Of a stretch of 64,000 nt of DNA, positions 11,060 to 20,465 are shown piece after piece. The notes under the pieces were generated by a model. The model saw nothing but the letters and a program-made list of their open reading frames with translations. It made no database searches and had not been told where the DNA came from. Source of the stretch: Phoronis australis (lineage: Eukaryota; Phoronida; Phoronidae). Position 1 is the first letter of the stretch. Every line of letters starts with the position of its first letter. Location: NCBI GenBank assembly GCA_002633005.1, contig NMRA01000036.1:1352139-1416138 (forward strand), in the 5' to 3' direction. A program made the position numbers and the translations under genes.

Positions 11060-14000
11060 GAAAGATAATTGTCACGGCGTGACTCTTGCGTGCGTATTAC
11101 TGGAATTGTTATGGGAAGTTACTGCTAACAACCCGTTTACCAATATGAAAACAATTCTTTAAAACTGTAAGGAAAATTAGATGTTGATAATTTGATGACC
11201 TTTGCACCAATTGACCCCTTCCGGTGCATTATGAGCCCCGATGAGGGAATAAGTGTAAACTGAACGGTAATTGTGGTTAAAGCCAACAATCAAAGATGTC
11301 TGCACTTTAGAACACAAGATGAATGAATTGGTCAAACTTTCAGAAGAAAAATGCTCCTAATGACCCCATGGTTACACCAAATCACCGGAAATTTCAGAAT
11401 TCAAACTCAATTGCAAATACTAAACACATTTGTAAATTTGAAGTGTCTAGCTCAAAATCACTGTTTGCACTCCATGACCAATGTTTCTGAATGGATGGTC
11501 CTATTGCCTACTGGCATGTAGAATTACACCCGTGTGGTGTAATTGAAAAGAATTAACTGAAAAATGTAGGAAAAATAACATTTTGAAGGTTAGGGGACCT
11601 TTGCACTAATTGACCCTATCCGGTGCATTACAAGTCTCTTTAGGCAAATTATTGCAAAGTCCGTGAAAAATGACTTTAATGCTGATAATCGCAGTTGTCC
11701 TACTGACGACATGTCAGAATACTTGGTGAATGAAACTGACAAATTTTCAGAAGACAAATGCACCAAATGACCACATAGTTGTACTAAATGACCTGAAACT
11801 TTGAATTTGGAATTCAATTACATGCACCAATTAGACGGAGGAATTTGAAGGGTCTAGCTCAAAATCTAAGTTTGCACCTATTGACCTTTGACCTGTTTAA
11901 TCTGATTGGATGACTCGATTACTTAAAAATGTAATCCTTTTAATTGACTTATAGACTTATAGCTGTGTAACGAATTTCAAAAAGATAGCTTTAAAACTGA
12001 AGAAGGAATAGGATTTTGAAAATTATATGACCTTTGCACCAAACGACCTCTTCCGGTGCATTATGGAATATGGTTATATAACGATTCAAAATTTATGTAC
12101 TGTTAAAAATCATGTGTTGAATTTAAAGAAAATAACTACACCCGTTTTGGAGTAATTAAGCGTCAAATTTGGTCGGAAGAAGAATAACAATAAGAACTAG
12201 GAAAATTATTGTCACGGCGAGACAATAATGGACTCTGCGCGTGTGTGTTATTGGAATTTTTATGTGAAGTTATTGACAACAACCCGTTCACCAATATGAA
12301 AAAGAATTCTTTAAAACTGTAAGAGGAACTACATGTGGATTATTTGATGACCTTTGTACTAATTAACTCCTTCCGGTGCATTATGAGTCCTGATAAGGAA
12401 ACGAGTGTTAAGCCTATGAAAAGTGAGACTAATGCTAAGAATTACAGATATATTACTTTTTGAATTTAAAAATATAAGATGAATTAATTCAAACTCAATC
12501 GCATTTACTAAACAGATATGTAAATATGAAGTCTCTAGCTCAAACTATGGGCTTGTACTCAATGACCTTTGACCTATTTTTTCTGATTGGATTGGCCTAT
12601 AGCTTAGTAAAGAGGGGTGTTTGATTGGCATATTGGTTTACATCAGCGTGCTGAAATTGAAAAGAATTCATTGAAAAATGTAGGAGATATAAAACTTTGA
12701 ACGTTAGATGACCTTTGCACTAATTGACCCGATCCGATGCATTATAAGAATCTTTAGGAGAATTACCGCAAAGTACTTGTTAGGTGTGTTTAATGCTGAG
12801 AATCACAGTTGTCTAACTGTTGACACATCACAATAATTGAGGAATGAAAATGCCAAATGGTCAGACGAAAAATGCACCTAATGACCCCATGGTAGCTCCA
12901 AATGACCTGAAACTCTAGATTTCGATCTCAACTCTATGCCCCAAGAAGATGTTTGAATTTGAAGTGTCTGGCTCAAAATCTTAGATTGAACTCAATCACC
13001 TTTGACCCCTTTAACCTGATTGGATGACTCGATTTCTTTGACTTATACCAGTGCACCGAATTTCAAAAAAATAGCTCTAACACTAAAGAAGGATTAGCAT
13101 TTTGAAAATTTTATGACCTTTGCACTAAGTGACCTCTTCCTGTGCATTATAGAATGTTTTCTAGAATATTTGCAAAGTTCGTGTAAAATGCGTTAAATGC
13201 TGAGAGTGACATGTGTCTAACTGTTGACACATCAGAATACTTGGTGAATGTAAAGGTCAAATTTTCAGAAGAAAATTGCACCTAATGACCCCATGATTGC
13301 ACTAAATGGCCTGAAACTGGATTTCGAATTGAATTATCGGTGCCAATAAGACCTGTGATTTTGAAGTGTCTAACTTTAAAACTTAGATTGCACCTAATGA
13401 CCTTTGACCCCTTAAACCTGATTGGATGACTCGATTTCTTAGAAAAGTAAATTTCTGAATTCTATTGTTGACTTATACGAGTGCACTGAATTTGAAAAAA
13501 TAGCTTTAACACTAAAGAAGGATTAGCATTTTGAAAATTGTACGACCTTTGCACTAAGTGACCTCTTCCGATGCATTATGAGCCTGTTTGCTAAAATTTT
13601 TGCAAAGTTCGTGTAAAGTGCGTTTAATGCTGAGAATCACAGTTGTCTAACTATTGACGCGTCAGTATAGTTGGTGAATGAAAAGGACAAATTTTCAGAA
13701 GAAAAATGCACGCAATGACCCCATGGTTGCACAAAATGACCTGAAACTTTAGAATTCACACCAATTGCATTTCCTAAACAGATGAGTAAATTTCAAGTGT
13801 CTAGCTCAAAATCTCACTTTGCACTGGGTGACCTTTGACTTATTTTTTCTGATTGGATAGCTCTTTTGCTTAGTAAAGTAGAGTATATGATTGACATGTA
13901 GGTTTACACCAGTGTGAAGAGAAAGCATTGAAAATGTTTGAGAAATAACCATTTGAAAAGCAGACGACATTTGCACTAATTGACCCAATCCAGTGCATAA

Positions 14001-16200
14001 CAAGCTCTTTCAGTAGAATTATTGCGAAGTCTGTGAAAAATGTCTTTAATCATGAGAATCGCAGTTGTCTAACTGCTCTCGTATGAAAATACGTATTGGC
14101 TAAAAAAGCCAAAATTTAAGAAAAATGCACCCAATGACCCCATGGTTGCACCAAATGACCTGAAACTTTGGATTTCAAACTGAATTACCTGTATCAATCA
14201 GATATGTCAATTTGAAATGTCTAGCTCTAAGTTTTAGTTTGCATCTAATGACCTTTGACCAGTTTAATCTGATTGGATGATCTGATTACTTAGAATGGAA
14301 TTTTTTTAATTTGTGTTCTTGACTTTTGCCTGTACACCGAATTTGAACAAGAAACCTTTAAAACTGAAGAAAGAGTAGCATTTTGAATATTATATGACCT
14401 TTGCACTAAAATGACCTTTTCCGGTGCATTATGGAATGTGGTTGTATAAAGAATCAAAATTTATGTACTGTGAAGAACTATATAATAATAATAAGAATAA
14501 GAAAAAGAAATAGAACGCAATTACGTTCAATTTCGGATACGCTTCCCTAGTCCCTGTTTATTATCAAAAGTTGAAGAGTCTGTCTAAAAACCTGTTGAAG
14601 AAGAAGCAATTTGACGGAATGCACTCCTTGACCCGTTCCGGTCAATGCGGTGCATTTTGAACCAAGCCCATATAATCAATAGAATTTGATCGGCAATTGG
14701 TTGAACCACCAAGAATTTGAACGCTCTTCCTAAAGCATCAATTTAGTACATTCCAAGCTCATTGAAAAAGTCTTAACAATCTGCACTTAATGACCCCAAA
14801 GTTGCACCTACAGACCCCAAAGTTTGTGATTGAACTTCCTCGATGAATGCTAATAATATTGAAGATGATGAAGGGTCTAGCTCAAAAATAACTTTTGCAC
14901 CTAAAGATCTTTGACCCGGAAACTCGGTTCCCCTGATCCGATTCGAATTCCAAGTAAATTTCGGATGCAATTCTCTAGTGCCCACTTTAAACAAAATTTG
15001 AAGAATCCATCTAAAAAACCGTAGAAGAACAAGCATTCTGACGAAATGCACTCATTGACCTGTTTCGGGTCATCCCGCTGCATTTTAGGTCAAAAAATAT
15101 AATTAATAAAAATCCGTTGAATGCCATATCATTTACAATGAATATGAGTGTTGTTAATGAATCGATGTAAGAGTAATAAAAATCTGAAATGAAGGAAGAA
15201 TAAAAATAAAAATAAGAACTAGAATGCAATTGCGTATGCGCACTTACAACTCTGCGCGTGGTGTATGCACATGCACAGCGAAGTATAGGTGCATAACATT
15301 GCATAGAAGTTGCATCCTTTGTGTGAAAGACAGCGATGTCCCTGGTAACTATGAAAGCGCAAGAGTGAAAAGTAAGAATATCATCGGAAAACTGCACCTA
15401 ATGACTTCACAGTTGCACCGAATGATCCCAAAGTTTGTGGTGGGATTTCCTTTACGAATGAAAAATCTATATGTGATTATGTAAGGTCTAGCTCACAAAT
15501 CAGTTTTGCACTTAATGACCTTTGACCTGGAAACTCAGTTCCCTTTATCCGATTTAGTTTCCAAGTAAATTTCGGGTGTACTTCTCTAGTGTCTGCTTGT
15601 CATCAAAATTCGGAGAGTCTATCTGAAAACCTATAGAAGAAAAAGCAACTTGACGAAATGCACTCCTTTACCCCTTTTGGGTCAATCCAGTGCATTTTGA
15701 GTCAAATCCATGTGATCAATAGAATTTGATCGGCAGGTGGTTGAACCACCATGAATATGAACGCTCTCACTAATGCATCATGTAAGTACAAGCTGATTGA
15801 AAAAGTCTTAAATTTAACATAAAACTGCACCTAATGATCCCAAAATTGCACCTAGTGACCCCAAAATCTGTGACTAAACTTCCTTTTTGAATGGTTATCA
15901 TATGCGTGACTGTGAAAGGTCTAGCTCAAAAATCACTTTTGCATTTAGTGACCTTTGACCCGGAAACTCGGTTCCCTTGATCGGATTGGAATTCCAAGTA
16001 ATCATTGGATGCAGATCTCTAGTGCCTACTTGTTAAGAAAATTCGACGAGTCTATCTAAAACCTGTAGAAGGAGATGAACTTTGACTGAATGCACTCCTT
16101 GACCCATTTCGGGTCATTCCAGTGCATTTTGGGTTAAAACTATATCATCAATAGAAATCCCTTGATTATCGTATCAACCCCAGAGAATATGATTGTTGTT
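11060..16200 (+). repeat. Degenerate tandem array, unit about 400-430 bp
   Basis: At least 13 units. Each is marked by GACCTTTGCACTAA-x-TGACC followed by TTCCGGTGCATTATGAG or a close variant, at about 11206, 11611, 12036, 12352, 12714, 13116, 13545, 13965, 14396, 14625, 15046, 15658 and 16089. Within units a short theme, TGCACCTAATGACCCC, is itself repeated. Neighbouring blocks show longer-range duplication: about 1145 bp between 11060 and 12205, and about 1040 bp between 14690 and 15730. No coding sequence is credible. The array is of satellite type but lies inside a transposon-derived region. Confidence 0.85.
11882..15960. promoter_or_regulatory. Cluster of DR1-type nuclear-receptor motifs within the array
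   Basis: TGACCTTTGACC, whose complement is GGTCAAAGGTCA, occurs exactly at 11882, 12563, 13398, 14249, 15516 and 15949. One-mismatch forms lie at 12996 and 13829, and a weaker form at 14905. Three sites (11882, 12563, 15516) give the full 13-mer AGGTCAAAGGTCA. Two AGGTCA half-sites with a one-base spacer is the DR1 element bound by HNF4, RXR and PPAR/COUP-type receptors in animals. Whether anything binds here is unknown; the motifs sit at a fixed place in each repeat unit. Confidence 0.55.
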
Positions 16201-16285
16201 AATGAATCGATGTAAGAGTAATAACAATCTGAAATGGAAGGAAGAATAAGAATAAGAATAAGAAGATAAAATACGTAGAACAGTA

Positions 16286-16545
16286 AAATTCTGCACTTGC
16301 ACGCGCAGAGTAATGAGAAGATAAAATACTCAGGACAGCAAAACTCCGCGCTTGCACACGCAAAGTAATATGAAGATAAAATACGTAGAACAGTAAAACT
16401 CTGCGCTGCACGCGCAGAGTAATAAGAATAAGAATAAAATTGAAGAAAACCCATGTACAACGGTACTCTGCGCTTACACGCGTACAGTAATAAAATTGAA
16501 GGAAACCCAGGAGCAACAGTACTCTGCGCTTGCACGCGCAGAGTA
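16286..16545 (+). repeat. Hairpin-forming minisatellite, five units of 54-64 bp
   Basis: Each unit holds an inverted pair ACTCTGCGC / GCGCAGAGT around a 4-6 bp loop, with centres near 16301, 16355, 16410, 16475 and 16532. Units are joined by AATAAGAAGATAAAATA or AATAAAATTGAAG-type spacers. The first and last are near-perfect palindromes; the others carry one or two arm changes, some compensatory. Long minus-strand frames across it are repeat artefacts. Confidence 0.85.
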
Positions 16546-16686
16546 AAAACTTCATCAGGCAAATCCAGGTTAAGTAAAAAAACAGCATTTGGCTCCTGGA
16601 ACATGGGATCTTTCGAATGTGCTAGATTGACATACGAAAAGTCCCCGGTTCAAACCCAGCCGTCTGCTACGCCCCTGGAGTAAAAC
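16546..16686 (+). repeat. Right end of the interrupted octamer-repeat element
   Basis: AAAAACTTCATC then CAAATCCAGGTTAAGT resumes the element that stopped at about 11050. The same text is uninterrupted at 49441-49478, and part is at 36490-36515. A GGTTCAAACCC string at 16647-16657 looks like a Pol III B box, but no A box lies at the right distance. Confidence 0.5.
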
Positions 16687-16885
16687 TGCTATGTATGTTT
16701 CTAAAATTAGGAGCCGGTGCACTTAACTGCTTTGGGTTGATCACTTGAAATTGCTGCAAACTATGTGCTATGGTGCAGAAATTTGTGGATTTAAAAATGT
16801 GTATGTTATTGTTTTTAAAATCGCAATTGAACTGGGAAGTTCTAGCGCTCAAACTCAGCAATGTTTGGTGAATGTGGAGTCTATT
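16687..16885 (+). pseudogene. Fragment of a LINE related to the intact LINE at 55.4 kb
   Basis: Aligned by eye with 58617-58857 of the intact LINE ORF2. Shared blocks are CTGCTATGT, TCTAAAATTAG, CCGGTGCAC, ACTATGTGCTA, GCAGAAAT-x-TG, and AATGTTTATGTT read as AATGTGTATGTT. In protein, TMCYGAEICGFK and NVYV with FKIAIELGSS match TMCYGAEIWGFK and NVYV with CKIALGVGNS in ORF2. Internal deletions remove the segment corresponding to EYEWLE. It covers only a stretch downstream of the palm, so it is an isolated piece. Confidence 0.8.
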
Positions 16886-17114
16886 GCAGTTGGTTCTGTG
16901 AGGCACTCGCCCCAGACACCATGTGCCTCCACTTTTCATTTGTGTCATACGCTGTTCTGTTTGCTGTTCCCAGACTTGTGATTTTGGAAGTTATATCTTT
17001 CCAAACAGAGTTCTTGTCGGCCTTTGTCACCTTCTGACTGAACTTGCTGTTAATTACTTGCAAGTTCGATTCGGTAAGTTCAGTCCAATTACAAGATCTT
17101 TTCTTTTCAGCCAT
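16881..17114 (-). pseudogene. Myb/SANT-like DNA-binding protein N-terminus of a Harbinger-type transposon
   Basis: A 77-residue minus-strand frame beginning MAEKKRSCNWTELTESNL. It has the tryptophan pattern and spacing of a Myb/SANT-like trihelix, with conserved aromatic and basic positions at SVWKDITSKI and NEKWRHMVSGA. This domain is the usual start of the second protein of PIF/Harbinger transposons and of the related vertebrate NAIF1. Upstream on the same strand lies a Harbinger-like end (17115-17345), which supports the reading. The frame ends soon after the domain, and the LINE fragment abuts, so the gene is truncated. Confidence 0.65.
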
Positions 17115-17348
17115 TTTGTCTGTGCCATGGTAACAGGAATTATGGGTATTGTCTTATATGGTATCCAATTTGGCTATACACCGTATAACATACATGTAGA
17201 TATCCGCCGGATAGTTATCCGAACCTAATCCAAGCTTTGTGTAACCCAAATTTGTACGCCGGATAACTATCCGGCGTATAAATCTTATCCGGCGTATAAG
17301 CTCTTATCCGCCGGATAGTTATACAGACTTTGATGCAACCGGGCCCAG
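17115..17348 (-). mobile_element. Harbinger-like terminal region with repeated GGATAACTATCC
   Basis: From the CAG at 17346-17348 inward on the minus strand, the end reads GGCCCGGTTGCATC, followed by four copies of a near-palindrome, GGATAACTATCCGGCG, or its variants, near 17207, 17258, 17287 and 17311. The Myb-like ORF starts about 230 bp further in. The terminal GGCCCGG and the CAG are shared with 17501 and with both ends of the element at 31842-33218. The matching far end of this copy was not found. Confidence 0.6.
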
Positions 17349-17504
17349 ATGTGTGAAATACTTGCTGAAAATGATACCTAAATGATACAGCGTTTTGTGA
17401 CAAGTTAGATGACTTAGATCTCGGCGGAAGACATACATGGATATCTTCTGTCAGACAAACGTTATCTACCTACGGATTTTAGGAAATTTGGAGACCGGGC
17501 CCAG
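17349..17504 (-). mobile_element. Remnant carrying a further GGAGACCGGGCC-CAG end
   Basis: The string TTTGGAGACCGGGCC followed by CAG at 17502-17504 repeats the right terminus of the 31.8-33.2 kb element. Only this end is present, so it is a terminal fragment or a short non-autonomous copy sharing its outer end with the neighbour. Confidence 0.4.
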
Positions 17505-17529
17505 GGTTTGGAAAAGTGGAAATTCCAAG

Positions 17530-17630
17530 TAGTGATCTTTAGAAGATAACGAACCTTCGGAGTAATGGGCATTCTGAGTACTTGACCTTCGGAGTATTGA
17601 ACCTTCGTCATAGTGACATGGAACCCTGGA
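17530..17630 (+). repeat. Short degenerate minisatellite
   Basis: Three imperfect repeats around ACCTTCGGAGTA and GAACCTTCG with spacers of about 15-25 bp. No function suggested. Confidence 0.5.
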
Positions 17631-18942
17631 AATCTTTTCCATCTAGTTTGTGTCTCGTATGAAGTCTGCAGGGTTGTGCACCATTGACATTGATTGACTA
17701 GTGAAGATTTTCATTGACCAAAGTTGAGGCCTATGCCTGCCTTTCCATCATAACGTGAAAATGCTCAACGGTGTATTCTCAATGCAAGAAAACATGGTAG
17801 TTAAATGTCTGGCTTTTAGCACGACGGAGGGCTGCCTATAATGAACTTACTGTCAGCATGTACTGAATTTAAAAGAACAGAAACGTTCAAACGTGTACAC
17901 GCATACATGTCAATCCATCCAACAGTCAAAGTGGGCACTGGTTGAACAACATATTTGCAAATTTGACGATCACTTTCAAATTTGAATATGCCTACACTTT
18001 TACCGTACTATAGTTGCAATTAAACCAAAAATTGCAGAATAACAAATCTCAATTTTTCTGCTGTTGTGTTTCTTGGCCGAGTTTAAGGCATTCACACCGC
18101 ACTACTTTTTGGGAGTTCTCTCGTTGTTATTTACATTAACATGAAGCTTACATAGATCTTAGGGCTAGACTTTTATGCTTAGGTATAGACATTCACTTCT
18201 GAACTCACTTGTTACCGTTTGTTGAAGCTATCACGCGCGTAGTTTATGAATAACATCCTCCTCTTATCGTATGCACGATCCTGTCATCTACACAAACAGC
18301 GGCACTCGGGCGAAGTTTGCCGAGTTCGGGTCAACGCCACGTGGCGCAGTTTGAATCAGAAGCGGATTCAAAATTATTGCTAACTTAGTTATCATTGTAG
18401 TTAGCACCAGTAGCTGCAACAATTTTGTTGTTATTGTCCAATTAAACCCTATCTTTAACGAATATGCTAGGGGTGGACCTTTTCAGCGGGTTAGGGTTTC
18501 GATCGAACCCCCCGAACCCTCCCCCCGGCTACGGGCTATGGGCCTGTACTATTAATAATAAAAGTAAAAAGGTGAAGCATAAACTAGATTCTGTATCTAA
18601 TTCAACTGCAAATCAGTCACTATTTCCAAAAATATTATACATAGTGGTTGGATACACCCTTCCCAAATATGGATGCCCGGATCCGTCGCCACGGTGGCTG
18701 AGCACCATATACAACATCTATGGATAATTAACTCGAACGTGTTTTATATTCACTATGAAAACAAAAAGCGAACAGTTCCATTGCCCGCATATCTCTGTCG
18801 TGCCAATGAAATGATTGTCAATCTAACTTAAACTGAAAAACTAATAGCACTCATTATACCCACGAATCAGTTGTGAATAATATGTTCGCAACATCAACAG
18901 AATTTTTTATCTTCGTTACAGCTTCGATAGTTTCCACGAAAT
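17631..18942. other. Uncharacterised stretch
   Basis: No recognised gene. At 18470-18545 a C-rich stretch with AACCCCCCGAACCC and GGCTACGGGC looks like the end of a short DNA transposon, but I could not find its partner. Confidence 0.35.
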
Positions 18943-19431
18943 CTAACACGACCATACGTACCCAATATCAGGTGCCGCAGAGGTGTTTTCAGCCTTTTTG
19001 GAGAACACAATATCAAACATAAAAAATACAGACTGTTTCAAAGAGAGGTCAACAGCCGATCTATTGAAGTTCTTCCTCGTACGTGGCACTGAGAACGCAC
19101 CGTTTTCCAGCGCTTCACGTAATATTGGGTTTGCTAATTTCAACTTTTGGTAAAACAATGTTCCCCATCTGGCGTAGTTCAGGGCAAAGAATACATCTAG
19201 CGTAGTCGGAAAAATGTTGATACAGCCACTGATGTCATTGTTCTTGACGCATCTCTGGAGTTCTCTGTGGGTTCGGTTTATAAGAAAGACGAAGATTGCC
19301 CAAAACTGATCAGTTTTGCCAAATTTGCCATTAATCACTGTGTGAAACGAAGGTAGATGGAGCGCAAACATTACGCAGGCGACAGCAAAAGACGTCATTT
19401 TGATTATTATTCCTTTTAGCAGTTGCATCAA
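18943..19431 (-). pseudogene. Transposon-derived protein fragment with NYARWGTLFY block
   Basis: A 162-residue minus-strand frame, the longest single frame outside the LINE and the repeat artefacts. Its central part reads LDVFFALNYARWGTLFY, then a leucine/proline segment (KLANPILREALENGAFSV), then RTRKNFNRSAVDLSLKQS. I recall the same order (N-Y-A-R-W, then a Gly-x-Phe-Ser-Val block, then a Phe-Asn-x-x-x-Val-Asp block with a final Gln) from uncharacterised transposon-associated proteins of cnidarians, fishes and molluscs, where it lies near the C-terminus. The start is only the first Met of an open stretch, so the real unit probably extended upstream. I cannot name the superfamily. Confidence 0.5.
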
Positions 19432-19804
19432 ATGACTCGTCCGAAAACAAAGGGACGCAGTTTAGACTGGTAAAATACGACAACGAAAAATGGAAATTAG
19501 TGAAAACACAATGTGCTATCCGTCTTGGACGGGTTTTTAGGTTTTGTTTTTAATAGTGAATTATGTGGAGTATTACGCTGTTTTCGCATGGACTTGTGAG
19601 GTCGCTCCAACCTCAGGCGCGATTTTTCTGGTTTTCATGCCCTGACCTGAACTTGCAGACAAAAATCTCACCTTGTGCTGTGACATATGTCGTACAGACT
19701 TAGTGGCTCTATTGAAAATCGAAGTGCCTGGTTCCTGATTGTGATGCTTATTCAGCGTGAATGGGCTTATATTCAATTTTGTTTCGACTCTTTATTTGTC
19801 TGAT

Positions 19805-20465
19805 GGAGGCATCTTACTGTTTTGCCACGTGCAATCATGTTGAACATCGGGCGATTGGTTTCAAGCGATTTCCTGGAGGGTTGATCTAGCTCAACTCAAG
19901 TACTTGGGCGTGTCTGGCGGGGATAACCCACCACTAGATTTGTCTGGCAGTATTTATTTTTTGATACCTGGGCTTACAGCGAATATTTTGCAACTGGTTT
20001 CATGCGGTTACCTCTTGGGTTGATCTAGCTCAATTTTTAACCCTTTTTGATAATCGTCTGGCAGGGGCACCCCACCACTGAAATTGTCTGGTATCTAACT
20101 GTTGTGCCATGTTCAGTGATGCTGAACATCGTGCAATTGGTTTCAAACGGTTACCTGATGGGTTGATCTAGCTCAATTCAGGTATTTGGGCGTGTCTGGC
20201 GGGAGTAACCCACCACTAGATTTGTCTGGCAGTGCTCATTCATGATACTTGGGCTTACGGTGAATATTTTGCGACTGGTTTCAAGCAGTTACCTCTTGGA
20301 TTGATCTAGCTCAATTTTTGTACCCTGTATATGTTCGTCTGGCGGGTACTCCCCACCACTGAAATTGTCTGGCAGTGACCAATTTTGATACAATGGATGA
20401 CGTAGCAGGTATCGAAGGCAGTTTTATGTGGTTACCAGAAAAGTTGATCTAGCTCAATTTTTGAG
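19805..20465 (+). repeat. 140-bp satellite with alternating 280-bp higher-order unit
   Basis: The near-palindrome TTGATCTAGCTCAA recurs at about 19881, 20021, 20162, 20300 and 20443, a regular 139-142 bp period. Units alternate in type. Type A continues with CTTGGGCGTGTCTGG and CCACCACTAGATTTGTC. Type B continues with CAATTTTT and CCACCACTGAAATTGTC. The text GCTGAACATCG (20121) and its variant GTTGAACATCG (about 19840) mark the 280-bp unit. Two full AB pairs plus a decayed fifth unit are present. Confidence 0.85.

Noticed and set aside
11060-16200. CRISPR-like reading of the regularly spaced repeats
   Set aside because: Units are long, degenerate and contiguous, without unique spacers, and the DNA is eukaryotic.
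16140-16604. 154-codon minus-strand frame
   Set aside because: It runs across the hairpin minisatellite. Its repeated CACKRRV-like peptide simply reflects the DNA repeat, and a second frame over the same DNA is equally open.
16647-16657. GGTTCAAACCC, a perfect Pol III B box
   Set aside because: No A box at a suitable distance and no cloverleaf; it is probably part of the repeat end.
18480-18500. TTAGGGTT resembling a telomere repeat
   Set aside because: A single occurrence without tandem copies.
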